This document shows, piece after piece, positions 50,867-62,634 of a stretch of DNA of 64,000 nt; position 1 is the stretch's first letter, and each line of letters opens with the position of its first letter. This stretch comes from Embiotoca jacksoni (lineage: Eukaryota; Chordata; Actinopteri; Embiotocidae), in the NCBI GenBank assembly GCA_022577435.1, contig JAKOON010000006.1, forward strand, positions 5,534,001 to 5,598,000, given 5' to 3'. The notes below the pieces were generated by a model, which was given only the letters and a program-made list of their open reading frames with translations, did no database searches and had not been told where the DNA came from. The translations under genes and the position numbers were made by a program.

Positions 50867-52292
50867 AACCCTAACCTTCCCGCAACAACTGATCACAGTC
50901 AGAATGTCCCTCCCACTGATCCAATCAAGCACCAGCCCAACGTTTACCACGTTGTGTATTGTTACGGTGATGACGGAGGTATGGTACACCTGTCACTGGC
51001 ACCGTCCACCCATCATGTCATTGATAACGGCCTCCTGAAACTACCACTAGGTTTAATAGATTAAGTAGGCCCCGACTAGTCTGTATATTAGGGACATATG
51101 TGTGATGATAATTGTCTATTTAATCTTTGCTATATATGTTTGTTTTAGTTCCAAGTATAATATTTGAAACACCAAATTTATACGATCTCTTAATTTGCCC
51201 TCAGGTTGAGAGATATTATAGCAAAAGTTCCCAGTTCATTTCCACAGCTGGTAATATTGCAGTTTCAGTGTAATGAACAGATGTTCATGCAGAGCAGTGA
51301 TGTTAGACATTCTGCAGGAGCGTCTCTATGAGCTGTTGGGCTCTGGAATTCATGCATGTGCTTAAGCATTTTGCATGTGTTGATATTGGTAATATCTCAT
51401 CTCTTCTTTCTAAATTAGATGTATGGCTAAATCTCTCATTTCCCCCCGACGGCTCCGACTCTGGTTTACATAAACTGCTTCATCCTGCCAAATCTCCAAA
51501 ACAACAATCAGACACATCGTGTCGCAGATCAATAAATATTGCCAGAAGCTATTCACATAGCAGGACAAAAAGACATGTCTAAAGAGGGTTAAGATGCAAA
51601 CAGGCAAGATTTTATAATCAAAGACCTGTGGGTATTAAGAATGTTAAGAATCTTATTTTTTTGTTCAAGGTGACCCCAAAAGTATTTGGACAGTTAAACT
51701 ACCAGAACGCTTTCATGTGGTCCACACAGTTATTTCATTAAATGGTAGATAAAGTAATTTTTAATCCATACTAAAAAAATAGATTAGACTCCCAGCCAGC
51801 GGGAATTTTACTGCAAGGCATTTCTCTGCTCTCTTTCCTCACATTTAGACATACTTCTCTAAATGGTAACAAAAAGTATTTGACAAGTTCTGTTTGTCAA
51901 ACTTAGGGAAAAAACATTTATCCCTAATTTGGTAAAGCATATTTTCGGTTACTATGTATTACTTTGTACATCCACTATATCACCTTGGAATTTGAAGCTG
52001 CTGCAAAAATGGTAAAAAAAAAAAGAAAAAAGAAAAGAACGGGAGGTGAGCTCAAAGAAAAATCCCATTTTTAAACCAATACGGGACCAAGACCAAGGGA
52101 CAATGATACAGTGGAAACCACTTACTAGAATAAGAAATAAGGGGGAAGAATTGCAACCAGATTTAACTAAAAGTGCAATAAAATATTGGAGGTAGGAACG
52201 TTAAAGTCTTGGGCTGTTTTTTTTTTTTGTGGTGTATTTGTTGATGCAATCCTGATGCAAATGCAAAGAAACCTGCAAAAAAAAAAGGTGAC
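50867..52292. other. gene-free stretch, possibly including a Tc1 5' part
   Basis: No gene. From 51668 the sequence CAAAAGTATTTGGACAGT resembles the outer end of some Tc1-like elements and may be the 5' end of the broken transposon whose coding remnant starts at 52293; this is inference. Poly-A/T tracts near 52013-52040 and 52217-52229. Confidence 0.45.
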
Positions 52293-52620
52293 AGAACTGA
52301 ATCTTTTAGCAGGATAATGATCCAAAGCACTTCAGCCGCCTGTTGAAAGAATATTTGGTCCAGAAGAAAATCAAATTCTATGAATTGCCCTCCCGGACCC
52401 CCGACCAAAATCCCATGAGCACAAATGGGATGCCACAGAGAAAAACGCTCAGCTCATGTATGCTCAAGTGGGGATTAGCAGAAATCTTTGCTGGCTGAAA
52501 CATGGAGGAAACTTTTACCACAGCTGTTACAGAAATTGGTTGATTCCTCTCCCAGACATTATCAAGCACTTCTGCAAGCTAAATGAAGTCAAACTAAATA
52601 TAAACACACTTGTAACAGAG
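52293..52620 (+). pseudogene. Tc1-like transposase pseudogene (catalytic core)
   Basis: A plus-strand C-terminal half of a Tc1-family transposase. A stop replaces Gln just before QDNDPKHFSRLLKEYL (52311 on), the block with the second catalytic Asp. The frame continues QKKIKFYELPSRTPDQNP to about 52414. There one base appears to be missing, and the next frame continues EHKWDATEKNAQ. Counting across this break, 34 residues separate the Asp and the Glu, the DD34E spacing of the Tc1 group. The N-terminal DNA-binding region and first Asp were not found. It is followed directly by a LINE tail at 52683. Confidence 0.75.
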
Positions 52621-52682
52621 ATGTTTAGTGAAGCAAGAATCGACTATCCAAATAGTTTCTCTTTTCTTTCATACTGTATTTG

Positions 52683-52830
52683 TCTTCTTTAATGTTTTAA
52701 TCACTTCGTAATTTTTTTAAATGTCCTTTTATTTTGCCTTATGTTTTGATGCTTTTAATGGTTTCATGTGAAGCACTTTGAATTGGCTTGTTGTTGAAAT
52801 GTGCTATACAAATGAACTTGCCTTGCCTTC
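52683..52830 (+). mobile_element. LINE (L2-like) 3' tail, copy 2
   Basis: The last 90 bases (52741-52830) match 413-505 closely, ending ACTTGCCTTGCCTTC. The leader (52683-52740) is AT-rich like that of copy 1. No coding sequence. It lies between a dead Tc1 element and a reversed LINE. Confidence 0.75.
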
Positions 52831-52875
52831 TGCTGATTACGTGTCATTTGAGTGATGGTTCCGTTCTATTGACTT

Positions 52876-52961
52876 GTCCATCCGTCGGTCCGTCGGTCCG
52901 CCCGCCCGCCCGTCCGTCCGTCCGTCCATCCATCCTTCCATCCATCCATCCATCCATCCAT
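52876..52961. repeat. (TCCG/CCCG/TCCA)n tetranucleotide tail
   Basis: A tetranucleotide array whose units shift from TCCG and CCCG to TCCA. Its end joins the reversed LINE at 52962, so it is most simply the (ATGG)n-type 3' tail of that element, later expanded and mutated. Confidence 0.9.
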
Positions 52962-53400
52962 TTTCCTTCTCATTTTCCTCCTCATGGGGAATTACAAGGT
53001 GTTCTTTGGCCAGATGAGATATATTATCCCTCCAGCATGTTCTGGATGTACCCCAGGGTGTCCTGTCATTTTGATGTGCCCGGAAAACCTCCAGTGGGAG
53101 GCACGCATGAAGCATTTTAATCAAATGAACCACGTCAACTGACTCCTTTTGACGCAAAGTAGTAGCTGCTCTACTCCAAGCTAACTCTGGATGCCGGAGC
53201 TCCTTACCCTATCTCTAAGGCTGAGCCCAGCCACCCTAACAAGATAAATCTTTTTGGACACTTGTAACTGCAGTCTCATTCTTTTGGTCATGACCCATGA
53301 CTTCATGACCATATGTGAGGGTTGGAACGTAGATTGACTGGTAAAACAAAAGTTTTGTCTTTCAGCTCAGCTCCCCCCTTACCAAAATGGTCCAGTAATC
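52962..53400 (-). pseudogene. LINE C-terminal fragment, antisense
   Basis: On the minus strand the translation near 53020-53060 reads GTSRTCWRDNISHLAKEHL, matching the GRPRTxWRDYISHLAWERLG motif seen at the C-terminus of an abundant fish LINE family. The plus-strand text from 53130 (CTCTACTCCAAGCTAACTCT, ACCCTATCTCTAAGGCTGAG, GGTCATGACCCATGACTTCA, GAACGTAGATTGACTGGTAA) is the antisense of conserved upstream coding sequence of that family as I remember it. Frames are broken throughout. The clade (jockey-, Rex- or RTE-like) is not resolved. Confidence 0.7.
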
Positions 53401-53587
53401 TCAATCTTTCAATTCTACCCTCATGCATTAATCTGTCTCGTTTAAAAAAAATAATAAAAAAAAAAAATGTATACCGTGTGTTGGCCATTGTCAGTTATCA
53501 TTTTACTTAATTTACACATTGCATCGATAAGACGCAATTTAAACCTTTAGGATTAATGCAAAGGGTAATGGTCCAAATTTTTTCTTA

Positions 53588-53880
53588 AAGGAGCGGTCTG
53601 TAGGATTTAGTGGCCTCTAGTGGTGTGGGTGCAGATCGCAACCAACTGACTACCGCTTCACCCTTCCCTTCCAACCGTGTCAGATAGTCTATGGTGGCCT
53701 CGAAACAGGCTCCGTGAAAGAGGATCCACTCCCTATGTAGATATGAAGGGCTCAATCTAAGCTAATGAAAGCACAACAATTATTTATTTCAGGTGATTAC
53801 ACACTAATGAAAACATAATTATGAATAATATATGTCATTTCTGCCAAGAGATTATGCAAAATCGTACACACCATTTCTTC
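53588..53880. mobile_element. short non-autonomous DNA element (MITE)
   Basis: About 290 bases with imperfect inverted ends: GGTCTGTAGGATTTAG on the left against, in reverse complement, GGTGTGTACGATTTTGC on the right. Inside are phrases TTTAGTGGCCTCTAGTGGTG, CCCTATGTAGATATGAAGGG and GATTACACACTAATGAAAAC, typical of a short repeat family that I know from percomorph fish. No coding capacity; mobilised, if at all, by another element's transposase. Confidence 0.7.
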
Positions 53881-54700
53881 AATTACTTTTTTGTACTTTT
53901 TAGCAGAAAATTCACATCAAACGATGAAGCTGTACAATTAGTTTAATAATTAAGTATTGAAGCTGCTAAAGATGTTTGGTAATCATTTTAAACATTTCAT
54001 AATGAACGCTTCAAGCAAAAATCACAAACACTGCCCAGTTCTATATAGTCATTTGGGAGGATTGGTTGCTTTCTGCTGCCTTTGTCTTGTTTCATAATGA
54101 ACTAAGGATCTTTGCCTTTTGGACTGTTAGTAAGACAAAACAACAATTTTTTTTTCTTTAATAAATGAATCATGACAGTAGATCAATTGATCAAATTGGG
54201 CTGAAAACTGCCCTTCATTTATTAAAGTAGCTTCAGTTACTGTATTTTCCTTAAATGCAGTCCAAACTCTACTTTCATTGGCATGGAAAAAAAAGGAATT
54301 AATTGGAGACTTAGAGACCACTATTGAATGATTTCAGTCTTCATTATTAGTTTATGTCCCACTGAGTAGATCTGGTCCATATGTCAACCTGTGCCCATAC
54401 AGAGGAGGATGCCTCAAGACTCACACTGGAATTCATATTAATATTTATGCCTCTCAGTTTGAATACAGCATGACCCCAGGTTTGCTGTGCACAGCGCCAG
54501 TGGGAAAGAGACCTACCTTTTGACCCAAGTGCACTTCCCTCAAGTCATCTTATTATGTAGTCCTCTGCCCTGCTGTTTGATGGGCAGTTACCGTGTGGGC
54601 TGAGTCCTTATAGGATGCTAATTAACTGGAATGACAAGATAATTATGTGCTGCTGAATGGACCAATATCCCATTTTTTTTCATTGATTTAGCAATACAAA
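53881..54700. other. gene-free stretch
   Basis: No gene. 54400-54690 is TE-free and composition-balanced, with CTAATTAACTGG near 54618-54629, and is a candidate regulatory block. Confidence 0.5.
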
Positions 54701-54750
54701 GGGGGAAGGGTGGGGAGGGGGGTTGGGGAGGGAGGGGCAGGAGGGGGGGT
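54701..54750 (+). repeat. G-rich tract, potential G-quadruplex
   Basis: Eight runs of three or more G within 50 bases, separated by one to three other bases. This is well above the four runs needed for an intramolecular G-quadruplex on the plus strand. Confidence 0.85.
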
Positions 54751-56472
54751 ATTAAATCACACATCATCATTCTGCTGAATCCACTGAGCCACAAGCAATC
54801 CAAAACTGAATTGGATTGTTGTATTCTTTCATTTAAAATGTTTAAAATGTATTTATTTTTTTAATCATTTACTTGATAAGCATTGTGGTTTGAAGACTGT
54901 TATGGCAGGTCCCTTATCAAGTGATTCATACACTGTATGCGTCCCATGTCAATTCAGATTAAGGATTAAATAATGACGATGAAGTATAACAAGGACATAT
55001 TATGAAAAAAGTGCAGAAATGATTCAGTGAGAAAACTTAATAATATATGGCAGCCATAGAAATACATATATTGGCCCCATATTGGCATTAACATGTAGAA
55101 CAAATGAAATAATGACCGCTATGTATAAAAACTTAAACCTACATAAAACATGTGACTTTGACTGAACGGAGGGCAGCGCCACATACATAATAAAGTATGT
55201 AACCGTGTACTTACCTAATTCACTCTATTAAGATACTACATGTAGAAAAAAGGAAATAAGTGGATTACACAATGAGTTGATTGTAATAAAGTTGAAAATT
55301 GATACTTAGTCATTTTTAAAATAAACATATCAAATATTTAGTCATTTCAGCTTCTCTCGATGGAAACTGAATATTTTAGGGTCCTATGTTTGGTAGACAA
55401 AACGGCTACTTTAATAGGCATTTTCACTGTTCAGACCAAATCTGCATCAAAAAATAATAGCAATAATCAAGGAATGAATTTAGTCCCATGTCAATGGTTA
55501 AGATTGTATATGAAAATTAACATGTAAATAGCACGTTATTTACAGCAGCCTTTTGAGTTTTAATTTCTGATTATTAGATTATCAGAAAATGTTCCTCTTC
55601 ACTCCCCTCAAGAGATGACGCAGGCTCTTTCTTGTGAGTCATTCTTGAGTCAACAGAACACGTTCAAGTGTGCACCATGAGTTCATCTTCCTGGGTGCAG
55701 TCCCAACTTTAACCAAGCAGCGCAGCATGAAATGCATGGGGAATTTCCATTTTACACCTCCTCATCTGACATCAAGGATAATGGCCTCTGTCAGCCTGTT
55801 AAAGGTTGATCCAGCAACCTCTCTGTCATGTCCTGCATCAGCCTGTATTTCCATAACCTTGTCACTTTTATTGAGGCATAAATCGGTGTAAGGTCAGCAG
55901 CGTCCTGGCAGTGTGAATAGTAACAGGGCATGAGGTTAATTAAAAGACCATGCATATGAACCCCTTACACCCCCCCCCCCCCAAAAGCACCACCACCATC
56001 ACACAGATACACATACAGACACACGCACACCCCCCTTCATCAACCAAAGAATAAATTGCATGTGAAAGCGTTGATGCACACCAACGCCCAGTATTGAACA
56101 CTAAAACTCAGTGCAGCATGTAGTAGAGCCATGAGCACTGAGCGCTCTCTCTTTCTAAGCAGTTTTGTCTGCCACTACGAGTTATGCTCACCCCTCAGTA
56201 ATGGTTCCTCCAGGCTTGAAATTAGCACAATTTACCCCACTCTGTGGCACGTCTTGGTGCTGAAAACCAACTGGTTGCACCACTCCCCGCTCCTGATAAG
56301 CCCACACGACAGACCAAGCCAAGGACATAAGGGAATATAAAAGTTGTCAGCTTACATGACCAAGTAGTGTTGTGTGAAATGACTTTAGCCCGACATTGTT
56401 AACGCTGAGCGGGTTGCCTCCGCCATGCTCGATAAAGGCAAATAAAAGGCCAGATAAAGCCCTGATGGAATG

Positions 56473-56473
<1 letters not shown>
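54751..56473. other. gene-free stretch
   Basis: No gene. A run of 14 C lies at 55970-55983, followed by CA-rich DNA to about 56032. The remainder is AT-rich and unclassified. Confidence 0.55.
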
Positions 56474-56552
<79 letters not shown>

Positions 56553-56635
56553 GTGTGTGTATGTGTGTATGTCTGTGTGTGTGCGTGTGTGTATGTATGT
56601 GTGTGTGTGTGTGTGTCTGTGTGTGTGTGTATGTA

Positions 56636-56696
<61 letters not shown>

Positions 56697-56744
56697 ACGT
56701 GTGTGTGTGCGTGTGTGTGTGTGTGTATGTCTGTGTGTGTGTGT

Positions 56745-56778
<34 letters not shown>

Positions 56779-56826
56779 CTGTGTGTGTGTGTGTGTGTCT
56801 GTGTGTGTGTATGTCTGTGTGTGTGT

Positions 56827-56862
<36 letters not shown>
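56474..56862. repeat. long interrupted (TG)n microsatellite
   Basis: About 390 bases of TG with scattered TA, TC and CG steps. The cluster of 99-168 codon frames of Cys-Val or His-Thr on both strands is produced by this repeat and is not coding. Confidence 0.98.
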
Positions 56863-56865
<3 letters not shown>

Positions 56866-57489
56866 AGGTGCAGGGGTATAAAGTTTGCCATCTAATCCTT
56901 AGCCTCTATTATAGCTAGTGTTTAGCAACATAGACAGCCTCCGCTCCATTCACCCTTGAAGACTTTGTCGTTGTCTGTGTCACTCTCAATCTCATGTTCT
57001 ATCACTTTATTGTGCAGACTGATAATACCAATGCATAAGGTTGGTTCAAAAAAGGCCATTTTTGAGCATCTGTTTTTCTATTTGTTTGAGATGCCCCAGT
57101 ATGAACTTTAAGAGGACATAACCTTTTAATTGAATACCAGTGCTCAACATTCACAGGTCGTTATGGCTGTGTGAGGTATAAAACATATCAGGTATTGAGG
57201 CAGCAGGCTGACTACGGGGAGAGAAATTACATTTCTCCCAGTTCATATCCTGCTTGCTCAACAAGTGTTTGATAAATTGCTCATATTGTCTTCCTTGCTG
57301 GAAGAACTTGTTGTACTTATGGATGACAAGCACTGTTGCATTCCAGTTGTGTGTGAAAAGTGTAAAAAGGTAAGTGCCAGTGCCCCCCCCCCCTTATTTA
57401 CATGTTGGCTGGTGTCAGAAAATTATAACCTATTACATTTTGAATTTCTATAGTAAAGAAGAAATACTAGCAGATATTGCTGATACGCA
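56863..57489. other. gene-free stretch
   Basis: Nothing recognisable apart from a short C run near 57385. Confidence 0.55.
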
Positions 57490-57660
57490 TTACATAAATA
57501 TATATAATCATGGGGACAACCATTTTAATTATTAGGGTAGCAAGACAGGTCAAAACCTAATACCAAGGGAGCTTTTAATTTGAAATGGATACAGGAATTT
57601 GTGGCATTCAGTTGACCAATGGTGGCTTCAGATGTTTTTTCACATGAACTTCTGATATTG
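57490..57660 (+). repeat. unclassified interspersed repeat, copy 2
   Basis: The partner of 43280-43470, with the same blocks in the same order and orientation (ATTAGGGTAGCAAGAC, AGGTCAAAACCTAATAC, GGGAGCTTTTAATTTGAAAT, TTTTTTCACATGAACTT). It lacks the middle insertion of copy 1. Sequence outside these blocks does not match, which gives approximate limits. Confidence 0.7.
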
Positions 57661-57943
57661 TCGGGAGATTCAGGCAACCTGGCGAAAACATGAAGCGGTG
57701 GGCATCACGTAGTGCATCCTAGGTAATTATTTAGCGCCACAATTAATCCTTCAGATTACCTGATATAGAGAGGATGGAAAGGGGTATCGGCAACTTGTGA
57801 GAAGTGACAGTCATGCAACACCAAAGAGTGAAATGTAGAAGGGCCCGTACTGTGTATTGGTGAGTACCGGCCCAATTGGAGCACTGCATGTAACAAAGTT
57901 TGGTTCATTCTGTCCATTGTGTCCTCTGAAGTCATAATTGGCC

Positions 57944-57945
<2 letters not shown>

Positions 57946-58028
<83 letters not shown>
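57946..58028. repeat. (TG)n microsatellite
   Basis: About 83 bases of uninterrupted TG. Purer than the 56474-56862 array, so probably younger and more variable. Confidence 0.98.
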
Positions 58029-58030
<2 letters not shown>

Positions 58031-61000
58031 CTTAGCCTCTGCCTCTGGTTAAGGCAGTGACACAAAGCAGGAGAGGAAACAGGTTTTGAAGGGCTTTGCT
58101 TGTCCACAGCATGCTGGCTAACATCCATTCATCCCAATAAGTGTAAGTATAGTCCTGTTGCTTTTGGCAGTATATTTATCTATTCAGAGATTATCAATCC
58201 AGAACGACTTCTATCAAAGAAACAGACTGCTGCAATAGTCAGCCCCTCACAATCAAAGTGTCCGAGCAAGAAAAACAAATATACTATGCAACTGCGGTGT
58301 CCCTGTTTCGAGTGCCACAGGGGAGCGCTGTCACATGTCATCCACTTCGCTCTGCTAACGTTTAAAGTTGTCCTATACGAGCTAATAAAAGGATGTCCTC
58401 CAGTGGAATGAGTTGGGGGAAGTGTGCGCAGCAGTGTTTGAGCCAAGGCCCGTCCAGAGAGAAGGGAGTAACCAAAGACATGACAAAACCGCAAGTCTGT
58501 TTGATTAGGACATTCGCAGTGCCACTGCTGGCCACGTGCATGCTAATTAGCATGAGTACAATTCATTATCCTGGGAGACATGGGATTATGTCTCTGGATC
58601 ACTCAGCAGCTAAAAGTTTTGACATTCTCTAATTTAACAGATTGAGAGCTCACTTAACTTTGCCATCTCCCTACGGGCAAAGTGGTGTTAATAGGGAAGG
58701 GGGGGGGATCATACAATTGTGCGAATGTGTGCGTTTAAGAGAGACTCAGAGAGATCAGGAGAAAAGCGTATAGGCTGGAGATACTAATTGTGTTTGATTG
58801 GATCAACAGAAAAGCAGCTGTTTCACAGCAGCAGGAATTAAAGCAGATATGGCTGCATTCAGCATCAAATCATCCATCATGCACGAGCAGAGTTATGTGA
58901 TGAGTTAACATACTGGAATAAGACTAATTGCTCATTATTTTTGTTTGACTTCATTTTTGCAGTATGAGTAGCACTGAGTCGTAGCTTGAAGCGAAATCTA
59001 TGCTTCCACGGTCATGATAGGTTTGTGCACAGCGCGCACACTCCCTCACGAGTCTTTTGCTCCTCACTGCATAAGTGCAGGTGCAACCTTTTTGAGCAAC
59101 TCTCAAGTGATGATGATTAATCCAATGCATGCTCAGAGGCAATTTCCAATCAAAGACAAGGCTTCACCCTACATCCATCCCAATGCTTATTCTTTAAGAA
59201 GGCGCATACTCGTGATATACTGTTATGTCAGAAATCCATGTTATACATGGTCAAAGTTCTCCAACTTTAGGTTAAAGTGTTTAAACGCGCAAAAGCCCGG
59301 AACACAGTCGGCTCCGAATCAATCATCTGCAATGTTACCTCGACCTTCCTATTGAACTGATGTCAAATACCCCAACCATGCCGACAAACACCCGTACGTT
59401 CTCTAGCCTTTGTTGGCAATATTGTCGCTAAGGTTGCCAAGTGTGTTGTTACCTTGTGCACTTCTTTTGGATCAGATTCAGTCTTGAACATGTATGTTTT
59501 TTTGTTTTTTCTTTGAAAGGTTGTCATTTTGAGCAAAGAAGGTAAAAAAACTGGAAATCTGACTGCAATTGTTTGTTTTCATTGCCCGTCGAGCCAGTGG
59601 AAGTTTGTAGAGGAGCAGCTTTCAGAAGCTGGCCAATCAGAACAGTGTGGGTTCGTCAGGAGGGGGATTTTAAGGAGATGGGGTCAGCATGAGGGCCAGG
59701 GTGAGATACATACATAAGTGTCTCAATTTGTAAATCATGCAAAGATATGCCAATAGAGCTCCACAGTGAAAATATTGACAGAGATATATATATATTTTTT
59801 AAATATGATTTGCCTATAATTCCTAAAAAAAACACTAAATTAACAACAATCTCAAAAATAGGGATTAATAAATATGTACAAAATAGTAGGAAACTGGCAG
59901 AAACAATAATAAATAAATAAAAACTGCCAAACTGTAGCAGGCAGGAAATCATGCAGCTGGTTGAAGCGGTACATCAGAGAAATTAGATAAAAGTAGAGTT
60001 TAGTGCCACAAAGCAAAATGAAGATCTATGAAAAGTTGTTGCCAACCAAGTCAGTGCCTGCAAAATACTTTGTTTTAGCCGATAGAGACAAAAAAGTAAC
60101 TGAAGTGGTCTAACATCCAATCGGATGTTCAAATCAAATGCAAATACTCTACTCATACTGTCCTTTTCGGAATTATTTATATATGTATTACCTACTTACA
60201 TAGCAAAGTAATATATTATTCATCAATCAATGACAAACAATGACATCTCGTACAGTCATTCCATAATATGTCTTAAAAGGTTTGTGCTGTTTCTGTACCG
60301 CAGATTCACTTATAGGTCTGTGTCAAATCAAGGAATTTTATAAATATGGGCCCAGATTTTGTCAGTAAAAAAAGCGGAAGGGATTTTGTTTGTCTGCAGA
60401 ATATAATTGATCAAAAAATAATAACTAATCTGAGAGGATGATTTATACCGCGCTACCACCTGGGTCTGACGTTGGAGCTTACTCTTGATAATACACTGAT
60501 TTAGAGTCATGCTGAAGGTATGCTCCATCCTGCAACTGCAGATAAATGTTTTTGTACTGACATAGATGTTTAGCTGAAGTTTTATGTTTTGTTATTATAA
60601 CGCAGTCCGAGAGAGCATTGTAAGATACAAGATGACAGCACAGTAATAGTAATTTGTCTGAACAACCGAAATCTCAAATTACTTGTGTGGCACAGACTGC
60701 TGTGAAGATAATAGAGCACCCGTCTCTTCAGTCCATTTACTATATTAGTAACCTGATATCAGATAGGCAAAGAAAATTGTTTCCGACCCCATTCATTTCC
60801 TGTGCTGCAAATTCCAATTTTTATGTTCTGGTGAAGGTTTCAGGATCTTTCAAAACCATCAACAAACATTTACTCATCTCATGACAGTGAAGCATGCGTG
60901 TACGCCAATGGCAGATGTAGAAGATCATATGCTGTAATAAGTATATTTGCTGATATACACAAACAACACTGATATTTGTTTTGCTTGAGACAAGTATCTC

Positions 61001-61680
61001 AACTATTAATGTATTACCACAGAATTTGCTACAAAAATGCATGCCCCCTCAGAAATCATCAAATTGCCATATAATTTTGTCCAATACTATTAGACACACT
61101 GATACCAGCCGGAGCCTTAAATATTTGACACACCTTATTTTTCACGAGCTACATGATTCAAATACAGAAGGCCCTTTAGATGAAAACGATTACGTTTATT
61201 AACCGAAATTATTGATGCGATACAAATAATAGTTGAACTAAAACTATGCGACTCCTGAAACTGATACGATATTTGACACATTTGTGATGCGCTTTGCACG
61301 AGTCTCACTCGGCCTATTCGCAGTTTTACAGCATTGTTATATGTTTCTTTTGCGTCAAACAATCTTTGGCAGAGTAAAGACTGCAGAGAACACACGCACG
61401 CACCCAACAAGTTTTTTCATTTCGGCTTGTCATCAAGTAAATCACGGAGTGAATTAAGCTTAATTAGCGACAGCTGATATGTCCTGCCACTGGCGACGTT
61501 TGTCAGCCTCAACAGTAAAAGTGATGATCAGTACTGGCTGTAACGAGAACCTGCTTCCTCAAGGTTTTGTACACTGATGTTTTCTAATGAGAAGAGAAAT
61601 GAGCGGCAGCAGGTGTGTTACTATCTGAGCACAGTCAGTCACTTATGAGACCAAAACATTTTTATTGTAAGTTACACTTA
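58029..61680. other. gene-free, TE-poor stretch
   Basis: No gene recognised. Two subregions stand out for balanced composition and homeodomain/POU-like motifs: 58470-58960 (with a 16-bp palindrome at 58539-58554) and 61430-61620 (TTAATTAG near 61459). The open frames here lack splice support and recognised motifs. Confidence 0.5.
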
Positions 61681-61733
61681 TTGTAAGTCGCTTTGGATAA
61701 AAGCGTCAGCTAAATGAAACGTAATGCAATGTC
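61681..61733 (+). mobile_element. SINE-type 3' tail, plus copy
   Basis: Reads TAAGTCGCTTTGGATAAAAG, then CGTCAGCTAAATGAAAC and an (ATGCA/TAATG)-like tail. It matches the antisense copy at 19451-19505 over the module with TCGCTTTGGAxAAAAG and TCxGCxAAAT. The body of the element upstream is not recognisable. Confidence 0.75.
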
Positions 61734-62634
61734 GTGTTTGATATTACTCTACTTTGTATTCTCATGTTCTTTGAAATGTTTGAGAGCGGTGCAGCAACAC
61801 TGGCAGGCTGAGGTGGACAGAACACAGTGGGGTTTGGATTTTGATCAGCTTTACTTCAATCAGTACCGATCTATGATCGTCCCCAACACCAATCCTTAGT
61901 GACGGCTTGGAACATCTCCAATTAAGGGTCCAAGAGACTTCATGTTTTCCAAACCACGTCAGTAAAGTTTACTCCGTTGCGTCATATAATAGCACACTGT
62001 ATCAAAGTGGAATGTGTGTGTTGAGAGAGATACATGAAAGAGAAATAGCTGCAGCATTACAATATGTCAGTTTACATCCTATCACAAGGCCAGCAGGAAG
62101 CAACGGAGAGCAGTTACATAAACTGATGTGTTGAGGTGCTACGTCACATTTGGTTTAAAGCGTTAACTATACACACACATGTTCGTTACCCCACGAGGCA
62201 AACGAGTCTTGTGAATTGATCACATGGAGAAACACGTATGGTCTATTTCTCCCTGAGAGCAAATTCAGGCAGAGACACTATTTGTATTGGATTTTAATTT
62301 CCAAACCATTCAGAGCCATGCGTCATGTAGCCTTATCCATGCTAATCCAACCACATTTCATACCTTAACACACAAGCAATATTTTCCAATTTGCATCGAT
62401 GTGAACCGCGTTCCCGGACTGAATCCTTGATAGAATGGTGATTAATTGAACGGCTTTTCCAGTCATTCATCAAATAAACCAAGGAACAATAAACCAGCAC
62501 AGTATATCTATAGATGACGTATGATGCGGCAGCGACAATGTGTACATTATACCATGCTATTATTTACTAGCTTACCATTGTGAGCAATTTTCTTTTTTCT
62601 TTTATCTGCAACTCTCCATATCAATGAGCAGAAA
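61734..62634. other. gene-free stretch
   Basis: No gene seen. 62270-62500 is TE-free with TAATCC, GATTAATTG and CATTCATCAAATAAA-type motifs and may be regulatory; not demonstrable from one sequence. Confidence 0.5.

Noticed and set aside
56385..56918. Overlapping frames of 99-168 codons on both strands
   Set aside because: They are Cys-Val or His-Thr translations of the (TG)n array.
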